From: Rhodoferax sp.
Lineage (GTDB): Bacteria; Pseudomonadota; Gammaproteobacteria; Burkholderiales; Burkholderiaceae_C
Length of the DNA stretch: 64,000 nucleotides
Assembly: GCA_024236015.1 (NCBI GenBank)
Contig: JACKLK010000005.1
Location: 310,001-374,000 of the forward strand
Direction: 5' to 3'
Shown: positions 26,089 through 34,558 of the stretch, piece by piece
How the letters are laid out: each line of letters opens with the position of its first letter
Position numbering within the stretch: the first letter of the stretch is position 1
Translations under genes and position numbers: made by a program
The notes under the pieces: generated by a model
What the model was told of the DNA's origin: nothing
What the model saw: the letters and a program-made list of their open reading frames with translations, nothing else
Databases searched by the model: none

Positions 26089-27270
26089 ATGCATCACGAT
26101 CCCATCCGCACCGGCACCGCATCCGTCTGGGCCGGCGAAGAGCAACTGTCCAGTGAAGGCGCGATCGTGCCGCCGGTGTTCAACTCGGTGACCTTCGGTT
26201 TCGAGGCCATGGACGACTGGTTCGACGTCGCGCTGGGCAAGAAACCCGGGCATATCTATTCGCGCAACACCAACCCGACGGTGCGGCCGCTGGAGGAGAA
26301 GATCCGCGTGCTCGACGGCGCGCAGGCCGCCACCAGTTTCTCGACCGGCATGGCGGCGATCAGCAACACCTTGTTCGGTCTGCTCCAGGCCGGCGACCGG
26401 GTGGTGTCGATCCAGGACACCTACGGCGGGTCGAACAAGGTGTTCAACGAGTTCCTGCCGCGCATGCAGGTCGAGGTCTGCCTGTGCGACACCGGCGACG
26501 TCGACGCCATCGAGCGCGAGGTGGCGCGGGGCTGCACGGTGCTGTACCTCGAGACACCGACCAATCCGACGCTCAAGATCGTCGACATCGAGCGGCTGGC
26601 CCGGGCCGCCCATGCCGTGGGCGCCATCGTCGTCGTCGACAACACCTTCAACACGCCGATCAACCAGCGCCCGCTCGCGCTGGGCGCGGACCTGGTCGTC
26701 TACAGCGCGACCAAATACCTCAATGGCCATTCCGATGCGATGGGCGGGCTGCTGGTGGGTCGCAAGGACCTGGTCGACCGCGTCTTCCACTACCGCGAGA
26801 TCACCGGCGCGACGCTGCACGCGCAGCCGGCTTCGATGATCCTGCGCGGCATGAAGACGCTGGAGTTGCGCATGCAGCGCCACAACGAGAACGGCATGGC
26901 GGTGGCCACCTACCTGGCCGCGCACGCCAAGGTCAACCAGGTGTTCTATCCCGGCCTGCCCGGGCATCCGAACCACGCGATCGCGAAGAAGCAGATGAGT
27001 GGCTTCGGCGGCATGTTGAGTTTTTCGCTGCATGGCGGCTTCGAGCAGGTCGTCGTGCTGCTCGAGCACCTGCGTCTGGCGCACAAGGCGGCCAGCCTGG
27101 GTTCGGTCGGCACCCTGGTCGGTCCGCCGCGCACCACCAGCCACGTCGAGCTCAGCGCGCAGGAGCGTGCCGACGCCGGCATACCGGAGAGCCTGGTCCG
27201 TTATTCGGCCGGCATCGAGAACGCGGTCGACCTGATCGCCGATCTGGAGCAGGCGCTGGCCCGGGTGTGA
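26089..27270 (+). CDS. Cystathionine gamma-synthase-family PLP enzyme
   Basis: This is a 393-residue PLP-dependent enzyme of the Cys/Met metabolism family. Evidence includes SRNTNPTVRPLEEKI, SFSTGMAAISNTLFGLL, QDTYGGSNKVF, VVVDNTFNTP (cofactor Asp), and the Schiff-base Lys in VYSATKYLNGHSD. The C-terminal SLGSVGTLVGPPRTTSH is also typical. It could be a gamma-synthase, a methionine gamma-lyase-like enzyme or an O-acyl-homoserine sulfhydrylase; sequence reading does not separate these. The start at 26089 follows an AAGGA site. The homoserine acetyltransferase-like gene at 50666 is far away and not obviously linked. Confidence 0.9.
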   Translation: MHHDPIRTGTASVWAGEEQLSSEGAIVPPVFNSVTFGFEAMDDWFDVALGKKPGHIYSRNTNPTVRPLEEKIRVLDGAQAATSFSTGMAAISNTLFGLLQAGDRVVSIQDTYGGSNKVFNEFLPRMQVEVCLCDTGDVDAIEREVARGCTVLYLETPTNPTLKIVDIERLARAAHAVGAIVVVDNTFNTPINQRPLALGADLVVYSATKYLNGHSDAMGGLLVGRKDLVDRVFHYREITGATLHAQPASMILRGMKTLELRMQRHNENGMAVATYLAAHAKVNQVFYPGLPGHPNHAIAKKQMSGFGGMLSFSLHGGFEQVVVLLEHLRLAHKAASLGSVGTLVGPPRTTSHVELSAQERADAGIPESLVRYSAGIENAVDLIADLEQALARV

Positions 27271-27343
27271 ATGCGCGGGCCCATGTGCCGCGCCTTGCGC
27301 AGGCGCAAGTGGTGACCGATGCGCCCACGGATCGCCGCCCCGG

Positions 27344-28222
27344 TCAGCCGGCGCTGCCGTCGCACAGGCCGGCCACCAGTGCCTGCCATTGCCGGGCCGG
27401 CACGGTGTCCTTGCGTGCCGTCATCCAGTAGCCGTCATCGGGCGCCAGCGTGTCGTTCGACAGCCGCACCAGCGCGCCTTCGGCCACTGCGGCCGCGCAC
27501 AGGGCCTCGGAACCCAGGATCACGCCCAGTCCTTCCCGGGCGGCGCCCAGCGCGGCCACGAAGCTGTCGAAGCGGTAACGCGGCGCCGGCGGGGCGGCGT
27601 CGCCGCTGCGCTCGGCCCATTCCTGCCAGCCCGGTCGCGGCCCGGAGACGGCAATCCGCGGCAGCGCCTGCCAGTGCGGCTCGCCCCGCAGCAAGGCGGG
27701 CGCCGCCATCGGCGCCAGCCGCTCGGCGTAGAGCCGGGCAGCGTCCATGCCGGGCCAGTGGCCGCTGCCGTAGCGGATCTCGATGGCGGCGTTGGACCGT
27801 GCGAAGTCGGGTTCGATGTTCATCGTGGTCAGCGACAACTGGACCTGTGTGCCCGGGTCGAGCCCGGCCAGCCGCGGCACGATCCACAACTGGATCACCG
27901 ACGCGCTGGCCGACAGCACCAGCTTCTGCAGCGGCTTGCCGAACAAGGCGTCGGCGCTGCGGTCCAGGCTGCGCAGCGCCTGGCTCACATGCGGCAGCCA
28001 GGCTTCGCCTTCGATGGTCAGCGTCACGCCGCGCGCCTCGCGGGTGAACAGGCGTGCGCCCAGACGCCGTTCCAGGTTCTGGATGCGCTGGCTGACCGCG
28101 GCCTGGGTCAGCCCGATTTCGCGCGCCGCCGCCGTGAAGTTGCCGGTGCGCCCGGCGGCCTCGAATACCCGGACCCATTCGAGCGGGAGCTTGTCGACAC
28201 GCCTGTTGCTAGTTTCCATCAT
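27344..28222 (-). CDS. LysR-family regulator (GcvA-like), divergent from tmpAB
   Basis: This is a 292-residue LysR protein. The HTH reads WVRVFEAAGRTGNFTAAAREIGLTQ-type with AAVSQRIQNLERRLG; the C-terminal domain belongs to the GcvA-like group. It is transcribed away from the TmpA/TmpB-like genes, with 105 bases between the starts. LysR regulators most often control the divergent operon, so it is the likely activator of phosphonate breakdown here. The effector could be the phosphonate or glycine betaine; this is inference. Two consecutive Met codons open the frame. Confidence 0.9.
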   Translation of the reverse strand: MMETSNRRVDKLPLEWVRVFEAAGRTGNFTAAAREIGLTQAAVSQRIQNLERRLGARLFTREARGVTLTIEGEAWLPHVSQALRSLDRSADALFGKPLQKLVLSASASVIQLWIVPRLAGLDPGTQVQLSLTTMNIEPDFARSNAAIEIRYGSGHWPGMDAARLYAERLAPMAAPALLRGEPHWQALPRIAVSGPRPGWQEWAERSGDAAPPAPRYRFDSFVAALGAAREGLGVILGSEALCAAAVAEGALVRLSNDTLAPDDGYWMTARKDTVPARQWQALVAGLCDGSAG

Positions 28223-28327
28223 GAAAACGACCCCTCAGACATGGTTTCTGTCGCTTGTCATTATGGATTGCATGCGGGACACTCGCGGTTTTTCTGGAGC
28301 GCCGCAGTGGCGACGAGGTGCAGCAAC

Positions 28328-29494
28328 ATGATGGCAGTGCAGGTTTCAGACGACGGCAATGTGTTGACACTCCACGACGGCGCTGGCGCCGCACTGCGTT
28401 TTCACGCCATCTGGCTGCGCGACAACGCCTGGGACGACGCCACCCGCGCCCCCGGCAACGGGCAGCGCCTGATCGCGTTGCGCGACATCCCGCCCGATAC
28501 CCGCATTGCGTCGGCCTCGGTCGACGGCGAACGCCTGACCGTGGGTTTTGCACCCGAAGGCAAGCGCGTGGACTACGACATCGGCTGGTTGCGCGCCCAC
28601 GCCTACGATCGCGCGCAGCCGCCCGATCCGGGCTGGACCGGCGACACGATCACCACCTGGGACAGCGGCCTGTCGGGCGCGGTGCCGGTCGGCGACTTCG
28701 GCGCGGTCCGGCAGGATCCGGCGGCCTTGCGCGACTGGCTGGCGCAGGTGCGCCGGTGCGGCTTCGGCAAACTCACCGGTGGACCGGTCGAGCCCGGCGC
28801 CCTGCTGCAGGTGGCCGGCCTGTTCGGCTACGTGCGCGAGACCAACTACGGCGTGTATTTCGAGGTGCGCACCGAGGTCAACCCGACCAACCTGGCCTAT
28901 ACCGGACTGGGCCTGCAGGCGCACACCGACAACCCCTACCGCGACCCGGTGCCGACGATGCAGATCCTGTATTGCCTGGAGAACTCGGCCGAAGGCGGCG
29001 AGAACATGGTCGTCGACGGCTTTCGGGCCGCGCAGCGGCTGCGGCAGGAGAACCCGGCCTTGTTCGACCTGCTGACGCAGTACTGTGCGCGTTACGAATA
29101 CGCCGGCGAGGCGGGCGTGTGCCTGCGGTCGCGCCGGCCGATGATCGAACTGGCCCCCGACGGCGAACTCGTGGCGATCCGGTTCAACAACCGCTCGACC
29201 GCGGCGATCACCGACGTGCCGTTCGATCGGATGGCCGACTACTACACGGCCTACCGGCGCCTGGGCGAGATCATCGACGACACCGCGATGGAGGTCACGT
29301 TCAAGCTCGCGCCCGGCGAGTGTTTCATCGTCGACAACACCCGTGTGCTGCATGCGCGCAAGGGGTATGCGGGCAGCGGCAAGCGCTGGCTGCAGGGCTG
29401 TTACCCGGACAAGGACGGCCTGCTGTCCACGCTGGCCGCGCTCGAACGGCAGGACCTGCCGGCACGGCGGCCGCAACAGCCGGTCGCGGCATGA
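28328..29494 (+). CDS. tmpA: Fe(II)/2-oxoglutarate dioxygenase, TmpA-like (gamma-butyrobetaine hydroxylase family)
   Basis: This is a 388-residue member of the gamma-butyrobetaine/TauD dioxygenases. An N-terminal DUF971-like domain (FHAIWLRDNAWDD) lacks the cysteines that bind zinc in typical relatives. The catalytic domain has the iron ligands in LQAHTDNPY and NTRVLHARKG and the 2-oxoglutarate Arg in GSGKRWLQGCY. Directly downstream, with overlapping ATGA, is a PhnZ/TmpB-type HD oxygenase. This pairing is the hallmark of TmpA, which hydroxylates 2-(trimethylamino)ethylphosphonate at C1. Alternative roles are gamma-butyrobetaine or other quaternary-amine hydroxylation, but the partner gene argues strongly for TmpA. 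The double ATG at 28328/28331 opens the frame. Confidence 0.85.
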   Translation: MMAVQVSDDGNVLTLHDGAGAALRFHAIWLRDNAWDDATRAPGNGQRLIALRDIPPDTRIASASVDGERLTVGFAPEGKRVDYDIGWLRAHAYDRAQPPDPGWTGDTITTWDSGLSGAVPVGDFGAVRQDPAALRDWLAQVRRCGFGKLTGGPVEPGALLQVAGLFGYVRETNYGVYFEVRTEVNPTNLAYTGLGLQAHTDNPYRDPVPTMQILYCLENSAEGGENMVVDGFRAAQRLRQENPALFDLLTQYCARYEYAGEAGVCLRSRRPMIELAPDGELVAIRFNNRSTAAITDVPFDRMADYYTAYRRLGEIIDDTAMEVTFKLAPGECFIVDNTRVLHARKGYAGSGKRWLQGCYPDKDGLLSTLAALERQDLPARRPQQPVAA

Positions 29495-30105
29495 ACACGG
29501 GCACGCTTGCCGGACCGGCGTTGACGCCGGCCACCATCGTTGCGTTCCTGGCCGACATCTTCGCGCGCCGCGGCGGCGAGGAGTACCTGGGCGAGCCGGT
29601 GACGATGTCCGAACACATGCTGCAGGCGGCGCAATGTGCCGAACACGCCGGCCAGCCCGCGGCCGTCGTGGTTGCCGCATTGCTGCACGATATCGGCCAC
29701 TTCACCAGCGAGTTCGGCACCTATGCGCCCGACGACACCGAGGACCGCCACCACGAAGACGCGGGCGGCGACCTGCTCGCGCCACTTTTCCCGCCGCGCG
29801 TGGTGGACTGCGTGCGCCACCACGTGGCGGCCAAGCGTTATCTGTGCGCGATCCGGCCGGAGTATTTCAACAAGCTCTCGCCGGCATCGGTGCATACGCT
29901 GAGCCTGCAGGGCGGCCCGATGAGCCCGGACGAGGTGGCGGCGTTCGAGCGCAACCCGTACCTGAGGGACATCGTCAAGGTGCGGGTGTACGACGAGGCC
30001 GGCAAACACGCGGACCTGGCGACGCCGCCGTTCGCGTATTACGCGACCATGGTGCAGCGGGTCGTCGACGCGTATTGCGGCCGGCCTGCGCAGCGCGCCG
30101 GCTGA
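29491..30105 (+). CDS. tmpB: HD-domain mixed-valent diiron oxygenase, TmpB/PhnZ-like
   Basis: This is a 204-residue HD-fold enzyme. It has the PhnZ/TmpB features in order: EEYLGEPVTMSEHML (Tyr and Glu of the gating/iron region), LLHDIGHFTSEF, the HHEDAGGDLL ligand block, VRHHVAAKRYL, LSLQGGPMSPDE and a C-terminal Asp in VYDEAGKHAD. PhnZ and TmpB oxidatively cleave the C-P bond of a 1-hydroxyphosphonate. With TmpA upstream, the product would be glycine betaine plus phosphate. The start overlaps the tmpA stop by 4 bases. The TmpB assignment over PhnZ rests on the gamma-butyrobetaine-hydroxylase-type partner, since PhnZ pairs with a phytanoyl-CoA-type PhnY. Confidence 0.87.
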   Translation: MNTGTLAGPALTPATIVAFLADIFARRGGEEYLGEPVTMSEHMLQAAQCAEHAGQPAAVVVAALLHDIGHFTSEFGTYAPDDTEDRHHEDAGGDLLAPLFPPRVVDCVRHHVAAKRYLCAIRPEYFNKLSPASVHTLSLQGGPMSPDEVAAFERNPYLRDIVKVRVYDEAGKHADLATPPFAYYATMVQRVVDAYCGRPAQRAG

Positions 30106-30202
30106 CGGCACCACGCCCCGACGCCGGCGGCGGCGCATGGGCCTGCCGCGCCGCGACCGCACACACGGCAAGGCATGGGGCGTGGGGCCGGCGCCATCGG
30201 CA

Positions 30203-31270
30203 CTATGCCGTTGGCGGCGGCGGGCCTACGCTGTCCCTGATCACGATGTCGAACGGCAACAACATCGAGCGCTGGAACGGCCGACCCTCGAGCCGCGCGA
30301 TGACCTGTTCGGCAGCGGCCCGGCCGACTTCGGTGATCGGTGTACGGATGCTGGTCAGCGACGGTGTCTGGGTGGCTCCGAGGTCGGTGTTGTCGCAACC
30401 GGTCACCGAGATGTCGTGCGGAATGCGCACGCCCGCTTCGCGGCAGGCCAGCATCGCGCCGACCGCGAAGATGTCGTTGGTGCCGATGACTGCGGTGGGA
30501 CGCCGCGCGGGGTCGAGCCGGAGCAGGCCGCGCATCATGGCCGTGGTGGTCACTAGGTCGATCGCACCGTAGGCGACGCAGTCCTCGGGCAGCGACAGGC
30601 CCGCCTGCGACAGTGCGGCGCGCACGCCGGCGCCACGCTCGCTGGCACGGTCGTTGCCCTGCGTGTATGCGCTGAGCAGGCCGAAACGCCGGTGGCCCAT
30701 GCCGATCAGGTGCCGGGTCAACGCGAAGGTCGCGGCGCGGTTGTCGAAACCGATGCTCGGATGGCGGCCGTTCGTATCGACGCCCCAGGTCAACACGTAG
30801 GGGCGTCCGTAGTTCTCCAGCATCGTGAACAGCGCAGGGTCGTGGTCCAGGCCGACGAACACGAAGGCGTCGACGCCATGGCGGATCAATTGCTCGGTCG
30901 TGCGCAGTTCGGCCTTGAGGTCGTAATGGTGCTCGGCCAGCACCACCGAATACCCCTTGGCATCGAGCACCGTCTGCATCGCGCTGGTCGTGCGCGCATA
31001 CAGCGCATAGTCGAACGACGGGACGACGGCCCCGATCATCTGGCTGCGTGCGCTGCGCAGCGCACGGGCAGCGCCATGGGGCACGTAACGCAGCTTGGTG
31101 ACCGCCTCGCGTACCAGCTGCTGGGTATGCACATCGACCTGCTCGGGCGTATTGAGCACACGCGACACCGTGGCGGTCGATACACCGGCCAGGCGCGCAA
31201 CGTCCTTGGCGCTGGGGCGGCTGGCCGCGACAGCGGGTGCGGGCGTTTCGGGGGCGAGGTCGGACGGCAT
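30203..31270 (-). CDS. LacI-family repressor of the ABC/sulfatase operon
   Basis: This is a 355-residue LacI/GalR regulator. The HTH is SAKDVARLAGVSTATVSRVLN (about 20-40) and the hinge helix region is HGAARALRSARSQMIG. The sugar-binding domain contains VPSFDYALYARTTSAM, VDAFVFVGLDHDP and IGTNDIFAVGAMLACREAGVRIP. The gene is divergent from the ABC importer/sulfatase operon, and two operator-like palindromes lie between them. The likely role is to repress the operon, and itself, until the imported compound is present. Effector-site residues are not decoded. Confidence 0.93.
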   Translation of the reverse strand: MPSDLAPETPAPAVAASRPSAKDVARLAGVSTATVSRVLNTPEQVDVHTQQLVREAVTKLRYVPHGAARALRSARSQMIGAVVPSFDYALYARTTSAMQTVLDAKGYSVVLAEHHYDLKAELRTTEQLIRHGVDAFVFVGLDHDPALFTMLENYGRPYVLTWGVDTNGRHPSIGFDNRAATFALTRHLIGMGHRRFGLLSAYTQGNDRASERGAGVRAALSQAGLSLPEDCVAYGAIDLVTTTAMMRGLLRLDPARRPTAVIGTNDIFAVGAMLACREAGVRIPHDISVTGCDNTDLGATQTPSLTSIRTPITEVGRAAAEQVIARLEGRPFQRSMLLPFDIVIRDSVGPPPPTA

Positions 31271-31273
31271 AGC

Positions 31274-31287
31274 TGAATTCGATTACA
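31274..31287. promoter_or_regulatory. LacI-type operator, regulator-proximal
   Basis: TGAATTCGATTACA has the TGnAAnCGnTTnCA-like pattern around a central CG, though weaker than the second site. It is 4 bases upstream of the LacI start codon, which suggests autorepression. Confidence 0.5.
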
Positions 31288-31363
31288 TGTGAATCCGGAG
31301 ATGGATTGGTGTATACCCTAATTGCCTGGCTATTGTATTGATCTTCCGCGACTGATAGAGTCC

Positions 31364-31379
31364 ATGTAACCGATTACAT
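31364..31379. promoter_or_regulatory. LacI-type operator, operon-proximal
   Basis: ATGTAACCGATTACAT is a near-perfect palindrome around CG, as expected for LacI-family operators. It sits directly upstream of the AGGAG ribosome site of the substrate-binding-protein gene. Confidence 0.7.
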
Positions 31380-31394
31380 TCACAGGAGACACCC

Positions 31395-32801
31395 ATGCCT
31401 TCATCGTCCTGTCCCGGTCGCACCAGCCGCCGAAACCTGCTCCAGCAAGGCGCCGCCATTGGCGCCATCGCCGCGCTCGGCCCGCCGTTTGCCGCGCCGG
31501 CGTTCGCACAGGCCGACGAGCTGGCGGCCTACAAGTCGGCCCGGATCAACTGGCGGCAGGCCGAAGGCGAGGCCATCACGGTGGCGGTGATTCCGGCCAG
31601 CTATTTCCTGAACCTGATCTCGCTGCAGCCGCAATTCGAGGCGCTCACCGGCGTCAAGCTGCGTTTCGAGCAGGTGCCGCCAGGCCAGATCCGGCAAAAG
31701 GCCATGCTCGACCTCTCGTCCAGGACCGCGACCTATGCCACCCATGCGGCCGATCCGATGTATTACCCGCTGTATGTCGCGAACAAATGGGTCGAGCCGC
31801 TCGACAAATACCTGGGCGACGCGACGCTGACCGACCCGGCCTGGTTCAAGCACGACGACATCATCAAGGCCTGGCGCGATGCCGACTCGGTCGACGGCAA
31901 GCTGTACGGCATGCCGTACGACGGCGAGGTCACGGTGCAGGTCTACCGCAAGGACCTGTACGATGCCAAGGGCCTGAAGCCGGCCACCACCTACGACGAG
32001 CTGCTGGCCAACGCCAAGGCGCTGAACAACCCGACCGAACGCGTGAACGGCCTCGCGCTGCGGGGTTTTGCCGGCGCCGGCCAGAACATGTACATCTATC
32101 CGTCGATCCTGCGCGGCTTCGGCGGCAGCTGGATGCAGGGCGGCAAGGTGGTCGTCAATTCCGCCGAGGCCGTCAAGGCGCTGCAGTGGTATGTCGATGC
32201 GCTCTCCGCGTACGCGCCCGCGGCGGTGCGCAACTGGAACTGGCCCGACATCGCCGATGCGTTCTCGCAGGGCACGGTGGCCACCTACATCGATGCGCAC
32301 TCCTCGGCTGCGGTGATCACCAATCCGGAGAAGTCCAAGGTCGTCGGCAAGGTCGGTTATGCGCGCTGGCCCAAGGGCCCGGCCGGCAAGGGTGTGACCT
32401 CGATCTGGAACTGGGGTTTTCCGGTCAACGCCGCGCTCAGCGAGAAGCAGAAAAAGGCCACCTGGCTGTTCATCACCTGGGCGGCGTCGGCCGAAACGCA
32501 GGCGCGCACCTCGTACCGGTTCGCCGGTCCCGCCAAGCGCTCGGGCGTCAACCGCATGGCGATCTGGCGCTCGCCGGAGTTCGCCGCCGCGATGCAGGGC
32601 GCCGGCCATAACTTCATCCCGGCCGCGCTCGAATCGCTGGAGTTCGATACCGATGTCGACTGGCGTCCGCGCGTGCCGCAGTGGCCGGCCATCGGCGAGG
32701 CCATGGCCACCGCCATCCAGTCGGCCCTGGTGGGCCAGAAGAAGCCCAAGGAGGCGCTCGACGAGGCGCAGGCACGCATCGACCAGATCCTCAAGAGCTG
32801 A
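31395..32801 (+). CDS. ABC importer substrate-binding protein (carbohydrate type)
   Basis: This is a 468-residue periplasmic binding protein of the extracellular-solute-binding family 1. The leader has SRRNLLQQGAAIGAIAAL, a clear Tat signal, with cleavage near AFA-QA. Conserved segments include ITVAVIPASYFLNLI, LSSRTATYATHAADP and the C-terminal WLFITWAASAETQART. It is the first gene of a binding protein-permease-permease-ATPase-sulfatase-maturase operon. The ligand is likely a sulfate ester of a sugar or polyol, judged only from the downstream sulfatase. The start at 31395 is preceded by AGGAG and the LacI operator. Confidence 0.92.
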   Translation: MPSSSCPGRTSRRNLLQQGAAIGAIAALGPPFAAPAFAQADELAAYKSARINWRQAEGEAITVAVIPASYFLNLISLQPQFEALTGVKLRFEQVPPGQIRQKAMLDLSSRTATYATHAADPMYYPLYVANKWVEPLDKYLGDATLTDPAWFKHDDIIKAWRDADSVDGKLYGMPYDGEVTVQVYRKDLYDAKGLKPATTYDELLANAKALNNPTERVNGLALRGFAGAGQNMYIYPSILRGFGGSWMQGGKVVVNSAEAVKALQWYVDALSAYAPAAVRNWNWPDIADAFSQGTVATYIDAHSSAAVITNPEKSKVVGKVGYARWPKGPAGKGVTSIWNWGFPVNAALSEKQKKATWLFITWAASAETQARTSYRFAGPAKRSGVNRMAIWRSPEFAAAMQGAGHNFIPAALESLEFDTDVDWRPRVPQWPAIGEAMATAIQSALVGQKKPKEALDEAQARIDQILKS

Positions 32802-32813
32802 CCGGACGCGCCG

Positions 32814-33713
32814 ATGACCCTTGCCGCACGGCCCGGGCCGTCGCTGGAGGCCCGTGAGCGCCGCTTCGCGCTGGTGCTGCTGGTGCCGGCCTTGCTCGTA
32901 TTGCTGCTGACGACGACAGCGCCGCTGGTCTACCTGGGCTGGAACAGCCTGAACCGGCTCGATCTGGGCATGCCCTGGCTGTCCGGCTTCGCCGGGCTGG
33001 ACAACTTCGCCCGCATGGGGGACGACCCGCGGTTCTGGAACTCGCTATTGCTGACGGCGATCTACACCGTCTCCACCGTGGCGCTGCAGGTCGTCATCGG
33101 CCTGTCGCTGGCCTTGCTGGTGCTGCAGATTCCTAAGGGCCAGGGTGTGCTGCGCATCGCCGCCATCTTGCCGATCGTGCTCGCGCCGGTCGTGGTCGGC
33201 CTGTTCTGGCGTACGCTGGTGCTGGCGCCGGATTTCGGCCTCGTCGACATGGTGTCCAGGGCGCTGGGCATGGGCAGCCACAACTGGCTCGGCGACCCGC
33301 AGCTGGCGCTGATCTCGGTGATCGCGATCCACACCTGGCAATGGACGCCGTTCGCGTTCCTGGTGCTGCTGGCCACGCTGGCCACCTTGCCGCCCGATGT
33401 CTACGAGGCCGCCCGGCTGGACCGGGCCGGCGCATGGCAACGGTTCCGCCACATCACGCTGCCGCTGATCCGCCCGGCCATCGTCATGGTCGTGATCCTG
33501 CGTGCGATGACGGCCTTGTCGGCGTTCGCCGCCATCTTCGCCGCCACCGGCGGCGGACCGGGCTCGGCCACCGAGATCCTCAACCTGTATGCCTACCGCA
33601 CGTCGTTCACGATCCTCGACCTCGGTTACGGCGCTTCGCTGGCCGTGGTGCTGATGGCCATCACGCTGGCGGTTTCGTGGCTGATGTTCCGTTTGCGCAG
33701 GAAAGGCCGATGA
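32814..33713 (+). CDS. ABC sugar permease (MalF/UgpA type)
   Basis: This is a 299-residue membrane permease with six helices. The EAA loop near residues 198-217 reads YEAARLDRAGAWQRFRHITLP, which docks to the ATPase. It is placed 12 bases after the binding-protein gene and overlaps the next permease by 4 bases (ATGA). Together with 33710-34558 it forms the channel heterodimer of a carbohydrate-uptake-1 family importer. Confidence 0.93.
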   Translation: MTLAARPGPSLEARERRFALVLLVPALLVLLLTTTAPLVYLGWNSLNRLDLGMPWLSGFAGLDNFARMGDDPRFWNSLLLTAIYTVSTVALQVVIGLSLALLVLQIPKGQGVLRIAAILPIVLAPVVVGLFWRTLVLAPDFGLVDMVSRALGMGSHNWLGDPQLALISVIAIHTWQWTPFAFLVLLATLATLPPDVYEAARLDRAGAWQRFRHITLPLIRPAIVMVVILRAMTALSAFAAIFAATGGGPGSATEILNLYAYRTSFTILDLGYGASLAVVLMAITLAVSWLMFRLRRKGR

Positions 33714-34558
33714 CCGCTTCCGCCCGCTCGACGATGCGCCAGATCGCACTGTACGCCGTGGCCGGCTGCGGCCTGGCGGTATGGGCGTTCCCGGTCATCT
33801 GGGGCCTGATGACTTCGTTCAAGACCGAACGCGACGTGCTGGCGTATCCGCCGAAGTTCGTCTTCACGCCGACGCTGGACAACTACCGCGAGGTGTTGTT
33901 CGGTGCATCGAGCATCCTGCCCAACTTGTGGTCGAGCATCGTCGTGGCCAGCGGCGCGACGCTGCTGACGATGCTGTTCGCCGTGCCGGCGGCGTATGCG
34001 CTCGCGCGGCTGCGTTATCCGGCCAAGAAGGCCTCGGGCTTCTACGTGCTGGCCACCCAGATGCTGCCGCCGGTGGGGCTGATCATCCCGTATTACCTGG
34101 TGCTGCAGAAGATCGGCGGCCTGGACAGCTTCGGCGGCCTGATCACGATCTACCTGACGTTCTCGCTGCCGTTCGCGGTCTGGCTGATGGTGTCCTACTT
34201 CGAGGACGTTCCGTTCGAAATGGAGGAGGCCGCGCTGCTCGACCGGGCCGGGCGCTGGGGTGCGTTGTGGCATGTCATCCTGCCGCAGGTGCGCGGTGGC
34301 ATCGCGGTCACGACGATCTTCGTCTTTCTCAATGCCTGGAACGAATTCCTGTTCGCCGTGGTGCTGGGTGGCAACCAGGTGCGTACCGTGACGGTGGCGA
34401 TGTTCAATTTCATATCGGTCGAGCAGACCCAGTGGGCCAAGTTGGCAGCCGGCGCCATGCTGGCGATGGCGCCGGTCATCATCATCGGGATCTTCGCGCA
34501 GCGCCACATCGTCAAGGGGCTGACCGTCGGTGCCGTCAAGGGAGGGGGAAGACGATGA
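33710..34558 (+). CDS. ABC sugar permease (MalG/UgpE type)
   Basis: This is a 282-residue permease with six helices. Its EAA loop reads EEAALLDRAGRWGALWHVILP. The first helix follows the short N-terminus (IALYAVAGCGLAVWAFPVIW) and TSFKTERDVL is the usual segment after it. The ATG overlaps the upstream stop, and its own stop overlaps the ATPase start (ATGA), so translation is coupled through the three transport genes. Confidence 0.93.
   Translation: MTASARSTMRQIALYAVAGCGLAVWAFPVIWGLMTSFKTERDVLAYPPKFVFTPTLDNYREVLFGASSILPNLWSSIVVASGATLLTMLFAVPAAYALARLRYPAKKASGFYVLATQMLPPVGLIIPYYLVLQKIGGLDSFGGLITIYLTFSLPFAVWLMVSYFEDVPFEMEEAALLDRAGRWGALWHVILPQVRGGIAVTTIFVFLNAWNEFLFAVVLGGNQVRTVTVAMFNFISVEQTQWAKLAAGAMLAMAPVIIIGIFAQRHIVKGLTVGAVKGGGRR

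Noticed and set aside
28223..28327. LysR T-N11-A box between the LysR gene and tmpA
   Set aside because: Several loose matches exist but none is palindromic enough to prefer over chance.
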